Notes: generated by a model not told the origin, from the sequence alone. A stretch of 64,000 nt of DNA from Brucella pseudogrignonensis (GCF_032190615.1 NZ_JAVLAT010000003.1:434001-498000); one strand, 5' to 3'; shown: positions 46,131-54,738, counted from the stretch's first letter. A program made the numbers and translations.

Positions 46131-46148
46131 GCCCCGCTGACGCGGGGC
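46131..46148 (-). terminator. Terminator of the DUF892 gene
   Basis: GCCCCGC and GCGGGGC form a seven-pair stem with a four-base loop; on the minus strand TTTTTAATTTT follows. It ends the DUF892 transcript 10 bases after its stop codon. Confidence 0.82.
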
Positions 46149-46157
46149 CTTTAAGAA

Positions 46158-46655
46158 TCAAGCCGCTTTTGAATTGATTTTGGTTTCAGCAAGTTTAGTC
46201 AGATCCTTATCTGTCTGTCCTTCTTCCTGAAGCGTAGCATCCAACAGCTTCGCGATATCCTTATGTCCAAGCTCAGAGGCCCAACGCTTCAGCGTACCGT
46301 ACCGCGTTATTTCGTAATGCTCTACCGCTTGAGCTGAGGAAATGAGACCAGCATCTAGGGCTTGAGTTCCTTTGAACTCGTCAATAATTTCTTCTCCCTC
46401 AGCGATTATGCCTTCAATCGCATCACAAGTTTTGCCTTGAGCACGCTTGCCTAAGATTTCAAAAACCTGTTGAAGGCGTTCAATATGTTCCTGAGTTTGA
46501 TCTTTGTGTTTTTCAAAGGCTAACTTAAGCTCAGGAGCGGATGCAGCGCGTGCCATTTTCGGCAATGACTTAACAATCTTTCTCTCGGCGTAATAAATAT
46601 CTTTGAGAGTGTCATAAAACAGGTCGTCAAGTGTCTTTTCTTTTGAAGTTGGCAT
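46158..46655 (-). CDS. DUF892 ferritin-like protein (YciE/YciF family)
   Basis: 165-residue four-helix protein. It opens LDDLFYDTLKDIYYAERKIV and carries EHIERLQQVFEILGKR and VEHYEITRYGTLKRWASELG, the YciE/YciF pattern with carboxylates and histidines suited to a diiron site. The family is induced by general stress. ATG 46655 has AGGGAGAAA upstream; a longer upstream frame is not supported. A weaker EcfG-type promoter (GGAAC-N16-CATT) is at 46699-46723. Confidence 0.9.
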   Translation of the reverse strand: MPTSKEKTLDDLFYDTLKDIYYAERKIVKSLPKMARAASAPELKLAFEKHKDQTQEHIERLQQVFEILGKRAQGKTCDAIEGIIAEGEEIIDEFKGTQALDAGLISSAQAVEHYEITRYGTLKRWASELGHKDIAKLLDATLQEEGQTDKDLTKLAETKINSKAA

Positions 46656-46698
46656 GGGTTTCTCCCTAGTGTTTGGTAGAAAGCCCCCGTAGATAAAC

Positions 46699-46723
46699 AA
46701 TGCACTAAAATTCCATAAGTTCC
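46699..46723 (-). promoter_or_regulatory. Weaker EcfG-type promoter, GGAAC-N16-CATT
   Basis: On the minus strand GGAAC (46723-46719) is followed after 16 bases by CATT (46702-46699), one mismatch in the -10 element. Distance to the DUF892 start codon is 44 bases, like the other sites. Confidence 0.5.
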
Positions 46724-46805
46724 GCCATGTTTCGCTCCTTACTGACCAAGTGAACAGTTTCCCAACCAATTGGTCACAACAAATTTGCTTTCGTAAGTTG
46801 TATTG

Positions 46806-47078
46806 TTAATGACTTTTGCTTTGCGTCGGCAGCTCGATGTCGGTACTAAATTTTTGACGATGAACCGCTCTGACGCTCACTTGATGAACGGCCGCAAAAA
46901 TAGCATTTTCCGTGTCGTTAATGTCTAACTGAGCGAAGTTTTCAATTAGCCTCGAAATTGTCATTTCAACAATTTGCATTCGCAGGCGCTCACTCACAGT
47001 ATAGCAGCTCGCCCTTCGGTAAAGCATCTGTCGCAAATTGAACTGCTCAATGTCACATGTATTGCAGGGGAGAACCAT
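46806..47078 (-). CDS. Hypothetical 90-residue cysteine-containing protein
   Basis: Starts MVLPCNTCDIEQFNLRQMLY at ATG 47078, which has AAGGAGGAGC just upstream. A CxxC pair at residues 5-8 could bind metal; the remainder is helical (SERLRMQIVEMTISRLIENF). I do not recognise a family. A longer frame upstream begins inside the ribosome binding site region and was not used. Confidence 0.6.
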   Translation of the reverse strand: MVLPCNTCDIEQFNLRQMLYRRASCYTVSERLRMQIVEMTISRLIENFAQLDINDTENAIFAAVHQVSVRAVHRQKFSTDIELPTQSKSH

Positions 47079-47111
47079 AGTGCTCCTCCTTCCTAGCAGG
47101 CAAGAGCACAT

Positions 47112-47482
47112 ATGAACCCTCAGCCGTCACCGCCTACATAAACGGATTGGTGACGATGCAATCAGCATACGCCGATACAACGTAGAGTCAAACGCTGGCA
47201 CATATAATGGAGATAATATTCTGCTCGGAATTCGCCATAACTACCATCAGTTCTACAAACAAGAGTTATAAGTTATAGACTTCTGTTGGTGACGTTTTCG
47301 TTTTATCATCAGTTAATTACGGTTGATTGCGTGTGTACCTTATTAATTTTTACACGGCGTAGCATTCAGATTCATTTTGGAAAGATAATTGTATTCATGT
47401 TTTTTGACATGTCTCCTCACGGTTCTGATTATCAGAAATAGAGTATTCAGGGATGGCAGATTGCAGTGACCTAATTTCTCAT
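47112..47482. other. Divergent non-coding region in the stress block
   Basis: About 370 bases without a supported gene, between divergent small genes. Apart from the EcfG-type promoter at its right edge I see no defined element. Confidence 0.45.
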
Positions 47483-47507
47483 GGAACCTAAGCTGTTTAG
47501 GAGGGTT
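47483..47507 (+). promoter_or_regulatory. EcfG-type general stress promoter, GGAAC-N17-GTT
   Basis: GGAAC at 47483-47487, then 17 bases, then GTT at 47505-47507, 35 bases before the ATG of PepSY-like protein B. Confidence 0.72.
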
Positions 47508-47541
47508 GATAATTAGGGGAAGCAAAATTGGACGAAATGCT

Positions 47542-47862
47542 ATGAAAATCTCTGCCCTAATTATTGCAAGTGCACTGGTAATTGCACCAGCATTAGCCGG
47601 TGCGCAGGCTACTAAGACGCCTAATACCGACGTGCCTGGTGCGACGAACACGCCTACCCACGATGACAAGACGCCAGATGCCGGTCAGAACAGCATTACC
47701 GAAGCTCAGGCCACTGAACTTTTTGGTAAAGCAGGTTACACTGAGCTAACTGGACTGAAGCTTAACGATCAAGGACTGTGGGAAGCTTCGGCGATGAAAG
47801 ATGGTAAAACTGTAATGCTCTCACTCGATGCAGAGGGCAAAATATCAGAACATTCAATGTAA
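47542..47862 (+). CDS. Small exported PepSY-like protein B
   Basis: 106-residue paralogue of the protein at 45146-45460. The signal peptide ends in ALAGAQA; a Thr/Pro/Asp-rich linker precedes ITEAQATELFGKAGYTELTG, LKLNDQGLWEASAMKDGKTV and the final LDAEGKISE. The start at 47542 gives a proper signal sequence; an upstream in-frame start does not. It is transcribed opposite to protein A but with the same promoter type. Confidence 0.86.
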   Translation: MKISALIIASALVIAPALAGAQATKTPNTDVPGATNTPTHDDKTPDAGQNSITEAQATELFGKAGYTELTGLKLNDQGLWEASAMKDGKTVMLSLDAEGKISEHSM

Positions 47863-47883
47863 AATCAGAAGTTAAGTTATTGG

Positions 47884-47901
47884 AAGCCGCTACCGCGGCT
47901 T
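47884..47901 (+). terminator. Probable terminator after PepSY-like protein B
   Basis: AAGCCGC and GCGGCTT pair around TACC, 22 bases after the stop codon. The following TCCTTCTCC is only partly T-rich, so termination may be incomplete, allowing read-through into the small gene at 47947. Confidence 0.6.
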
Positions 47902-47946
47902 TCCTTCTCCGAGTTGTCGTAAATCTGGATAAAAAGGATTAATTAG

Positions 47947-48102
47947 ATGAAAACTGATCCAATGACACACGATAAAGACATTAAGTTCCTAACCGAAAAT
48001 TCTGATCTTTCACCTCTTCAAGCAAAGGAATTGATTAAATTACTTGGTCGCGACCATCCCGAATTGCTCAAAGAAGCTAAGAAATTCAAAGCTGAGAGCT
48101 GA
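47947..48102 (+). CDS. Small 51-residue helical protein
   Basis: Encodes MKTDPMTHDKDIKFLTENSD followed by LSPLQAKELIKLLGRDHPEL and a Lys-rich end. AAAAAGGATTAATTAG gives a good ribosome binding site. It resembles DUF3606-type small helix-turn-helix-like proteins in length and helix pattern, but this is only an impression. Too short for many gene callers. Confidence 0.58.
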   Translation: MKTDPMTHDKDIKFLTENSDLSPLQAKELIKLLGRDHPELLKEAKKFKAES

Positions 48103-48179
48103 AAGTCGATACTGACTGATTCATGCCATTGTATAGAAACCGTATTCACGGGTCCGATGTTCGAACACTGTAAATCAAG

Positions 48180-48371
48180 TCACGATTTGTTGGAATAGTC
48201 TTCATCAATCTGAGACGGGATCGACTGCATCATTTTTAGAGTCATGTCGCTGCCGGGGAGTATTATATTCGTTCTGGCGCTACGCCACAACCGACCATCC
48301 TCTATCTCATAACCCTTGACCTGCTCGTCGTGTTCCACATCATGGTCAGGATAGCCCCAACGAATCTCCAT
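48180..48371 (-). CDS. Hypothetical 63-residue protein, uncertain
   Basis: Frame MEIRWGYPDHDVEHDEQVKG, acidic, with no family I recognise and a weak ribosome binding site. Amino-acid composition is protein-like, but expression is uncertain. Confidence 0.38.
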   Translation of the reverse strand: MEIRWGYPDHDVEHDEQVKGYEIEDGRLWRSARTNIILPGSDMTLKMMQSIPSQIDEDYSNKS

Positions 48372-48402
48372 TACAGTGTTTCTGCTCAGTCAGTTTAGGG
48401 TA

Positions 48403-48833
48403 CGAAAACTTCTGCGCTTTGAAGAGATGCTGTAGTGATAAGTACCACAGATCAAGGCCCTTCTCCGAAGTTTGCAAACCCTTTACAATTCGCTCGCGGA
48501 GCTACCGTGGTCGCATTCTTTCTGCTCATTTCGGCGAGTAAGAGCGGAAATTGACTTTCAATGACCCTCTACGATACCGTACGGGGACATTTTTTCGCAG
48601 ATAAAAGCAACTTTTGGGGCCGACTGATCAATCATTTGGATCTCATCTAAGATGGATCGGTATGTGATTAAATAGGATTTCCTCAAGTACATCTGTCGAG
48701 AGACTGTCGTTTCGCAAGGCTCATTCCAACGCCTCGCGTGTTTTACGCCCAGTGCAAAGTAGGGATAAGACTAACGCGCGCATTAGATGAAATCCCCTGC
48801 TAAAATATCGGACTTAAGGCCTTTATTCTGTAG
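48403..48833. other. Non-coding stretch in the stress block
   Basis: About 430 bases with no supported gene on either strand, downstream of the SDR gene. No clear terminator hairpin is visible next to the SDR stop. Confidence 0.45.
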
Positions 48834-49730
48834 TTATCCTATTCCACGGCCGCCTGTTGCACCATAAACCTCTCCATTGATAAAGCTCGCCTCTTGTGAA
48901 GCGAGCAAAACATAAATGGGCGCTATCTCAACAGGCTGGCCAGGCCGTCCAAAATCACTGTTTTTACCAAAATGTCGTACCTTTTCATCGGGTTGTCCGC
49001 CACTTGGTTGAAGAACAGTCCAGAAGGGTCCGGGTGCCACTGCATTGACGCGTACACCTTTCTGGATGAGTTGCTTGGACAGAGCTTTCGTATAAGCAAC
49101 GATACCTGCTTTGGTGGTAGCGTAATCGAGCAGGATAGGTGACGGGTCATATGATTGGACAGATGCAGTGGTGATGACCGAAGATCCAGCATTGAGATGA
49201 GGCGTTGCGGCCTGTGTTATCCAATGAAGTGCATAAAGATTGGTTTTCATTGTCTTGTCAAAATCCGCACTCGACAATTCGTTGATATTATCTCGATACT
49301 GTTGCCTTGCGGCATTGATCACCAAGATATCCAAGCCACCAAGGTCGCTGACGGCCATTTCCACCATATTTCGGCACCATTCTTCGTCTGATATGTCACC
49401 TGGAAGAGCTACACCAATCCGACCTTCTGCCTTTATAAGATCGATTACAGTATCAGCGTCGGATTCCTCTTCTTCAAGGTATGAAATCGCTACGTCGGCA
49501 CCTTCTCTCGCAAAGGCAATTGCCACTGCGCGCCCAATCCCTGAATCGCCACCGGTGATCAGAGCCTTTCTTCCTGCCAACTTTCCGGAGCCTTCATAAC
49601 TTCTCTCGCCATGGTCCGGTACAGGGACCATATTTTCCACTAGCCCGGGCATGGGTTGTGGCTGGGCATCGAAGGGGGGAGCAGGATATTGAGTTCGTGG
49701 ATCTTGCATTGTAAGACGGTCCTTCATCAT
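48834..49730 (-). CDS. Short-chain dehydrogenase/reductase, YghA type
   Basis: 298-residue NAD(P)-dependent oxidoreductase of the extended SDR subgroup that includes YghA and stress protein YdaD. The N-terminal extension (PMPGLVENMVPVPDHGERSY) precedes the cofactor motif GGDSGIGRA, then the NAA motif in VINAARQQ and the catalytic Ser-Tyr-Lys in TTASVQSY and DYATTKAGI. AAGGAGAAT precedes ATG 49730. An exact EcfG-type promoter lies upstream. It probably detoxifies aldehydes during stress. Confidence 0.93.
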   Translation of the reverse strand: MMKDRLTMQDPRTQYPAPPFDAQPQPMPGLVENMVPVPDHGERSYEGSGKLAGRKALITGGDSGIGRAVAIAFAREGADVAISYLEEEESDADTVIDLIKAEGRIGVALPGDISDEEWCRNMVEMAVSDLGGLDILVINAARQQYRDNINELSSADFDKTMKTNLYALHWITQAATPHLNAGSSVITTASVQSYDPSPILLDYATTKAGIVAYTKALSKQLIQKGVRVNAVAPGPFWTVLQPSGGQPDEKVRHFGKNSDFGRPGQPVEIAPIYVLLASQEASFINGEVYGATGGRGIG

Positions 49731-49807
49731 AATTCTCCTTCAAAATATCAATTAAAGGCTCGCTGGAAGTCCAATTCCGAAGCGAGCATTCAAATGCTTA
49801 TAAAAGT

Positions 49808-49832
49808 AACGTCCGCCTTCTTTTGTCGTTCC
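49808..49832 (-). promoter_or_regulatory. EcfG-type general stress promoter, exact GGAAC-N16-CGTT
   Basis: On the minus strand GGAAC (49832-49828), 16 bases, CGTT (49811-49808), 78 bases before the SDR gene start. Confidence 0.82.
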
Positions 49833-49862
49833 ACCATTTGATGGGATTTGACACATAAGTTG

Positions 49863-51089
49863 TCATTTTAGCGCGAATAACTCCGCGTCTGGATCTCGAG
49901 CTCCATTAATTGCGGTGGAGACCATCTCAGCAGCAATCTGACTGAAAGTGATGCCGTTACCGCCGAACCCCATTACACAGTAGACATTTTGCATGTCAGG
50001 TACAGGACCAATCAACGGCAGCCCCGTAGCTGTTGAGCCAAATGCGGCAGCCCATCGGTACTCTACTGTTCCGATATCAACACCAAGCAGTTTACTCACT
50101 TTTCGCTGGATGGTCTTTTCTTTTGTATTGAGCTTTTCTTCTGACTGATAAGCGCTAGCACTATTCTCGTCTTCACCACCAACAATCAAACGTCCCTGAT
50201 TATCTGTTCTGAGATAAAGATACGGATCAGACGCTTCCCACAAAATATGTTTCTTCAACCACTCAGGGAGAGTAATGCCCGCTCTACTCGCTATAGCCCA
50301 TGTAGAAATGATCTCATGCTTTTTGTTCGCAAGGCTTTTTAGAAATTCGTAACCGGTACAAAAGACGACGTGTTGAGCAGAAATAAGTTTGCCTGCTGCA
50401 GTTGCCAATACGATATTCTCTCTGAAGTTTTTTATGTCAGTGATTTCTACTCCACTGACGATTTCAGCACCCAGTCTGGCGGCGTGGCGCAGCAGTCCTG
50501 CTGTTAACTGACCTGGGTTAGCAGATGCGGATATATCGCTCAAAATGGCACCATTACGCTCAATATCGTAGAGCCTTTTCATATCAGCCTTATTGATGAA
50601 CTGCGCTTCTATACCAGCTTTGGTGCGTGCTCCCATTTCAATCTTGAGACCTCTTGCTCCAAGCTCATCCCCTGCAACGTAGAGAGCCTGTTTGCGTTGC
50701 ATAGAGCAGGAAATTTCAAGCGAGCGCACAATCTCTTCTAGTTTTAACACAGCTTTTGCAGACCGCAACCAAGCTCTGTTTGCCTTTTCTTCTCCGATCA
50801 TTGCTTGAAGCTTATGTAACGGTACGTCAATTTCGTGCTGGATCATTGCGGTACTCGCAATACTGCTGCCATGTACGGGTGTACGCTTATCAACGATCAG
50901 AACGGATTTACCCGGTTTGACCAGTGCTTGTGCAACGAGAGCCCCGCTGATACCTGAACCGACAATCACAATATCATAATGATCCATAGAAATATGGCTT
51001 GTGCTTCGCACAGCGATACGAGGACTATCGATCCATAGCGGGCGAGATTCTCGCAAGTCACGAGCTTTGGTGAGTTTTTTGTCCGTCAT
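49863..51089 (-). CDS. FAD-dependent oxidoreductase (DAO fold) of the TIGR02587/02588 operon
   Basis: 408-residue flavoprotein. After a 35-residue leader comes HYDIVIVGSGISGALVAQAL, the FAD motif, then IVDKRTPVHGSSIASTAMIQ, which differs from typical amino-acid oxidases. C-terminal FAD contacts are GSTATGLPLIGP and VMGFGGNGITFSQIAAEM. It is the third gene of an operon with two proteins of unknown function and sits under an EcfG-type promoter. The substrate is unknown; a stress-related rather than catabolic role is suggested by context. Confidence 0.87.
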   Translation of the reverse strand: MTDKKLTKARDLRESRPLWIDSPRIAVRSTSHISMDHYDIVIVGSGISGALVAQALVKPGKSVLIVDKRTPVHGSSIASTAMIQHEIDVPLHKLQAMIGEEKANRAWLRSAKAVLKLEEIVRSLEISCSMQRKQALYVAGDELGARGLKIEMGARTKAGIEAQFINKADMKRLYDIERNGAILSDISASANPGQLTAGLLRHAARLGAEIVSGVEITDIKNFRENIVLATAAGKLISAQHVVFCTGYEFLKSLANKKHEIISTWAIASRAGITLPEWLKKHILWEASDPYLYLRTDNQGRLIVGGEDENSASAYQSEEKLNTKEKTIQRKVSKLLGVDIGTVEYRWAAAFGSTATGLPLIGPVPDMQNVYCVMGFGGNGITFSQIAAEMVSTAINGARDPDAELFALK

Positions 51090-51111
51090 GAGGTTCTTTC
51101 AGGTGCAACTA

Positions 51112-51519
51112 TTATGGCTCTGTATAGCCGTCCACATGTAGAGTGAGCGTACCGGACGACGGGTTGGTTTTAAAAAATAGGGTTCCAGTTTCATAGGATT
51201 CAGATGCTACGTAATCGAAAGTTATGTCGGAGCTTTCCGTATCTTTAAATGAGGAAATGTCTCCACTGACATGCACTTGAGCGGCTGTTGAAAGAGAGGT
51301 GTTATTAATACGGAATGATACCCGGTAACCATCAGCTGCTGGACTTATCGACAGGATCGAAATATCGAATTGCGCCTCTTGGACTTCATATCGATAAATG
51401 TCCCGGCCAATCCATACGAAAAGGGCTGTAACCAGCAATGTGCATATTCCGCCTATCACCCATTCTAACCAATGAGGTTGAGCGGTCTCGGTATGTTTAT
51501 TGCCTGTGCTTTTTGTCAT
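51112..51519 (-). CDS. TIGR02588-family membrane-anchored protein
   Basis: 135-residue protein with one membrane helix (WVIGGICTLLVTALFVWIGR, about 21-40) and a periplasmic beta-rich domain ending TLTLHVDGYTEP. It matches the TIGR02588 family, nearly always encoded next to TIGR02587, as here (seven bases apart). Function unknown. It follows the multi-span protein gene and precedes the FAD oxidoreductase. Confidence 0.85.
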   Translation of the reverse strand: MTKSTGNKHTETAQPHWLEWVIGGICTLLVTALFVWIGRDIYRYEVQEAQFDISILSISPAADGYRVSFRINNTSLSTAAQVHVSGDISSFKDTESSDITFDYVASESYETGTLFFKTNPSSGTLTLHVDGYTEP

Positions 51520-51526
51520 CAGTCAC

Positions 51527-52384
51527 TCACAATATGAGACGTGCTGCGGCAGCGCCGATTGATGCGGGTAAGCCAAGAATGACTGCAGCTGTTAATATCT
51601 GCGAGAGAGATGTGTGATCGAGACGTTCGAATGTCCACAGGGCGTAGATGCTGACAATAATGGCCAAGACATATCCCGGCATTGAAAACCGAATGAAGGA
51701 ATGCCACCATTGCATACCTTCCAAAAGGCTGTGCGATCCCTTGAAATGTAAGGCGTAAACAAATCCGTGTATAAGAATGATGGAGACAAGGGCGATGCAA
51801 AATGTATGAAACGGACTTACTTTATAAGCAATTAGAACCATCTCATCAGTTGGCGCGACATTTAAACTGAGAAACAGTGCTCCAACAATCATCATAAACA
51901 GTTCGTGGAGATATCCAGTTTCGCCTTCATATTCTCCATCTTGATTGGCCTGTGCTTCCGAGTGCAATCCAAGCTGGCTGCGCCCAAGTAAAGCGCCAAT
52001 GCTGGCTGGTACTGACTGCAGAGAAACTTTTGCGACAATGGTGCTGATATTTGATTGATCTTCAATAACGCCCAAGATCAATAAAATGGCTGCACTTACC
52101 GCAATACCCAAACCGTAGGCGATTACAGCATCACGTAACGCCTCAATCCAAGTAGTTGTTTTTTCGAAGCCGATGCGTTTGGCCAGCATCCAAAGCAAAG
52201 GCAGATTGAGAACGCAAAGCAATAGAAGGCGAGCATGACTTATATACAGGCCGAGGGACCACATCTCCATAGTCATCAACATCGGCAGAGCGAAGAGTAG
52301 TGCGCCTGCGAGACCTCGCGCAATACCGATGATAAAGTGACTGGCTTTTGGCGCCTCGGGTGTACCTTCTGCAATTGCCACCAT
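51527..52384 (-). CDS. TIGR02587-family integral membrane protein
   Basis: 285-residue protein with about seven hydrophobic helices (GLAGALLFALPMLMTMEMWS, LLLLCVLNLPLLWML, LHELFMMIVGALFLSLNV and others). It belongs to TIGR02587, a family of unknown function linked to TIGR02588. First gene of a three-gene operon that ends with the FAD oxidoreductase. An exact EcfG-type promoter lies 29 bases upstream of ATG 52384. Confidence 0.87.
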   Translation of the reverse strand: MVAIAEGTPEAPKASHFIIGIARGLAGALLFALPMLMTMEMWSLGLYISHARLLLLCVLNLPLLWMLAKRIGFEKTTTWIEALRDAVIAYGLGIAVSAAILLILGVIEDQSNISTIVAKVSLQSVPASIGALLGRSQLGLHSEAQANQDGEYEGETGYLHELFMMIVGALFLSLNVAPTDEMVLIAYKVSPFHTFCIALVSIILIHGFVYALHFKGSHSLLEGMQWWHSFIRFSMPGYVLAIIVSIYALWTFERLDHTSLSQILTAAVILGLPASIGAAAARLIL

Positions 52385-52412
52385 GATCAGCCTCCAGGCT
52401 TATGTGAGCAAT

Positions 52413-52437
52413 AACGCGTGTTTCAGGTACTGGTTCC
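52413..52437 (-). promoter_or_regulatory. EcfG-type general stress promoter, exact GGAAC-N16-CGTT
   Basis: On the minus strand GGAAC (52437-52433), 16 bases, CGTT (52416-52413). It sits between the PPC-domain pseudogene stop (52442) and the TIGR02587 gene. Confidence 0.82.
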
Positions 52438-52441
52438 CGGT

Positions 52442-52884
52442 TCAGGTCGAAGTATCGATGAGCGCAATTCCAAACTCAGTGCGAAAACTCCGTCGCAATT
52501 CCGCAGGCGTTTCTCTGATGATCACTTCGAGTGTTGGTCTCACAGTACCCTCAATGAAATGCCCCCACGCGTATGCCCGTCCGCCAGCCCCAAGACAGCA
52601 TGCAAATGTGGGCTTGGATTTTCTTCATCATCTAGAGTTATGTGGCCCACCAGGCTTAAAACCTCAGTTTGCGAACCAACTGGTATATGTGAGTAGGATT
52701 TTGAGGCAAGATTGAAAAAGGCAAGGGTAGCTGTTTCAAACGCACCGATGGCCGAGACTGATGCAGCAGCAATATTGTGACTGACCGCGAAATTTCTAAT
52801 CGTTTTGAAGGCTTCCTCACCAACATCAACGACCAGCATAAAAACACGCTCTCCATTATTATTTGACAAAAGCTTGCTCTGCAT
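52442..52884 (-). pseudogene. PPC-domain (DUF296) protein with a one-base frameshift
   Basis: ATG 52884 starts MQSKLLSNNNGERVFMLVVD; the PPC/DUF296 fold follows, with the metal-ligand histidines in PSPHLHAVLGLADGHTRGG. At a run of five G residues near 52563 the frame shifts: the current frame ends ISLRVL, while adding one base gives GGHFIEGTVRPTLEVIIRET and a normal C-terminus to a stop at 52442. The PPC family includes AHL-type DNA-binding and bacterial proteins of unclear function. It may be a sequencing error. AAGGAGAAA lies upstream of the start. Confidence 0.8.
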
Positions 52885-53351
52885 AATTGTTTCTCCTTCC
52901 TGCGCTGTTAGAAGGTTATGACGAATGCAAGTCGAAATATTATGAGACAGCACGTCTTGAATGACGCCCTTCCTCAATCTGTTTGTCAATCGGCCCTTTA
53001 ATTGCGGATTGTTGTCAAGCATCCTCTTAAATTCAACGACGGCAATGCGGTAGCGCTCGCCCAGTCGAAACTGGTCGGGATAGTGAAGGCGGGGTGAGCG
53101 CGGCTGGCATACGATTGCCAGCTCGGTTGATAACATGGTTGCCAGAGCTCAACGCGATCGTATTGATGCCATCGCTGGGGTCATGGTCCTTTCCGAGGTC
53201 GCTAGGCGCCTCATGATGATGTCCGGATCGGGTGCCTCAACGTGTGCAACGGAGTGCGGAAGATCCGCCACCAGCCGATTGACCGAGGTCACCACGACCA
53301 CCGTCCCAGCGGGACATCGCCAGCCCGGTGGACCGGGCCAAGAACTTTAGA
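52885..53351. other. Boundary between stress block and IS cluster
   Basis: No supported gene. A minus-strand frame upstream of the PPC gene (LGERYRIAVVEFKRMLDNNP) is open but unrecognised and has no good start. From 53140 the GC content rises and the DNA belongs to the 3' non-coding side of the IS110 element that follows; a guide RNA could lie here, but I cannot align it with the three others. Confidence 0.4.
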
Positions 53352-54380
53352 TTAGATTGACTTGGCGTGACCCCAGTCGAACGATGTACCGTCTACCCAA
53401 ATGGAATGGAGAATGACGGCAATCTTGCGCGCGATCGCGACCTTCGCTTTCTTCATGCCAATCCGCTTTGCAAGTTTCATCCCCCAGGCCTTGAGAGAGG
53501 ACCACTTCTTGGTCCGATAAAGCAGAACGGTCGCCGCCTCGAACAAATAAGTGCGGAGAAGCCCGTCGCCCCATCGAGATATCTTACCGCTGGTGTCAGT
53601 TTCCCCCGATTGTTTGCGCCGAGGCGTAAGGCCAAGATATGCGCCGACTAGCGAGGCTGATCGGAAGCGGGACGGGTCATCGATCTTATGGCGGAATGTC
53701 AGGGCCGTAATTACTCCGACACCGGGCACCGTCATCAGGCGACGCGTGGTCTCGTCCTGTCTAGCCAAACGGCGGACCTCGTCGTCGAACGCGCACTGCT
53801 GTCGGCAGATATGCTCGTGTATCGATAAAAGTGGCGCGACTACGATGAGGAGCTGATGATCCTCGCCTAAAAGATCGTTGACCGTGTTGCGGAACTGTTG
53901 GCCGATAGCGCGAGGAAATAGCAACCTATATTCTTTGACCAAGCTACGAACCTGGTTTTCGATGTCCCGACGCATGGACACAAGCCGAGCTCGCACAACG
54001 AGAATCGCTCGGATCTTCTGGCTCTCCTCGCTTTTGTCTTTGACCTCTCGATATCAGCCCACCCGTACCAGTTCAGCGAGGCCTCGCGCATCGTTATGGT
54101 CGCTTTTGTTCATGCGCACCGACAGTGCCGCGTGTGCATGTCGCGCGTCTATGCAAACAACGGGAAGTTCGACCCTACGAAGCTCATGCCAAAGCCAGCT
54201 CGACATCGCACCCGTCTCAAAGCCAATACGCTCAGCCAGCGGCGCATGTTTGCGCAGCAGCCTGGTCAGATCGCCAGGATCTGACTTGGCCTTTCCCTCA
54301 AAGATTAATTGCCCAGTTTCACTGACCACACACACTGCGGTCTCTCTTTGCGAGACATCCAGCCCAACATATTGCTTCAT
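53352..54380 (-). pseudogene. IS110-family transposase with an in-frame stop codon (element B)
   Basis: The N-terminal part (54380 to 54057) starts [20 protein letters not shown] and includes the [19 protein letters not shown] motif; it ends at TGA (54056-54054). The same frame continues [18 protein letters not shown] and on to 53352 with the C-terminal domain ([30 protein letters not shown]). A TGG-to-TGA change at the expected VGWYREV is the single lesion. Otherwise the protein would be about 342 residues. It belongs to a different IS110 branch from A, C and D. Confidence 0.88.
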
Positions 54381-54489
54381 GACAGCTCCTCCGAAACGTT
54401 TGATTGCGGGATCGCAGTCTGTGCGCCACGCGCGCCGACCGCAATTACATCATCGTGTTTAAACGGGGGTCTGACTCATATGTGGAACG

Positions 54490-54738
54490 GCCCGGTTAGC
54501 AAGGTTTTTTCGCGTGAATCGCCATCGGACGGTCGCAGTCATATGTCCGGCCTATCAGCGCGGTCATCGACCGCTGGCCACGATGAGATCCGCGATGTCG
54601 ATCGCCTAATCATTTTCTCGCGCTCAAAGGCGCACTGAGTCAGACGGGCTGATCGACATCAAGGTATCGCCCCTCGGGTTCATCACGCTTCGTACCTTGC
54701 CGCTTTATCCCGACGCACAGACGCCGGGAATTCTGTTC
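54490..54738 (-). ncRNA. Candidate bridge/seek RNA region of element C
   Basis: The non-coding 3' side of the transposase shares with elements A and D the order gtgaatcg.., cggtcgcagtc, tccggcct and gaccgctggcc. Position and conservation suit an IS1111-type guide RNA. Exact ends are not determined. Confidence 0.5.

Noticed and set aside
53135..53350. 71-codon plus-strand frame between the PPC gene and the IS110 element
   Set aside because: It lies in the non-coding end of the IS and translates to an implausible Thr/Ser/Gly-rich sequence without a binding site.
54054..54056. Selenocysteine or recoding at the in-frame TGA of the IS110 transposase
   Set aside because: The expected residue in the family is tryptophan, there is no obvious recoding hairpin, and a simple TGG-to-TGA mutation explains it.
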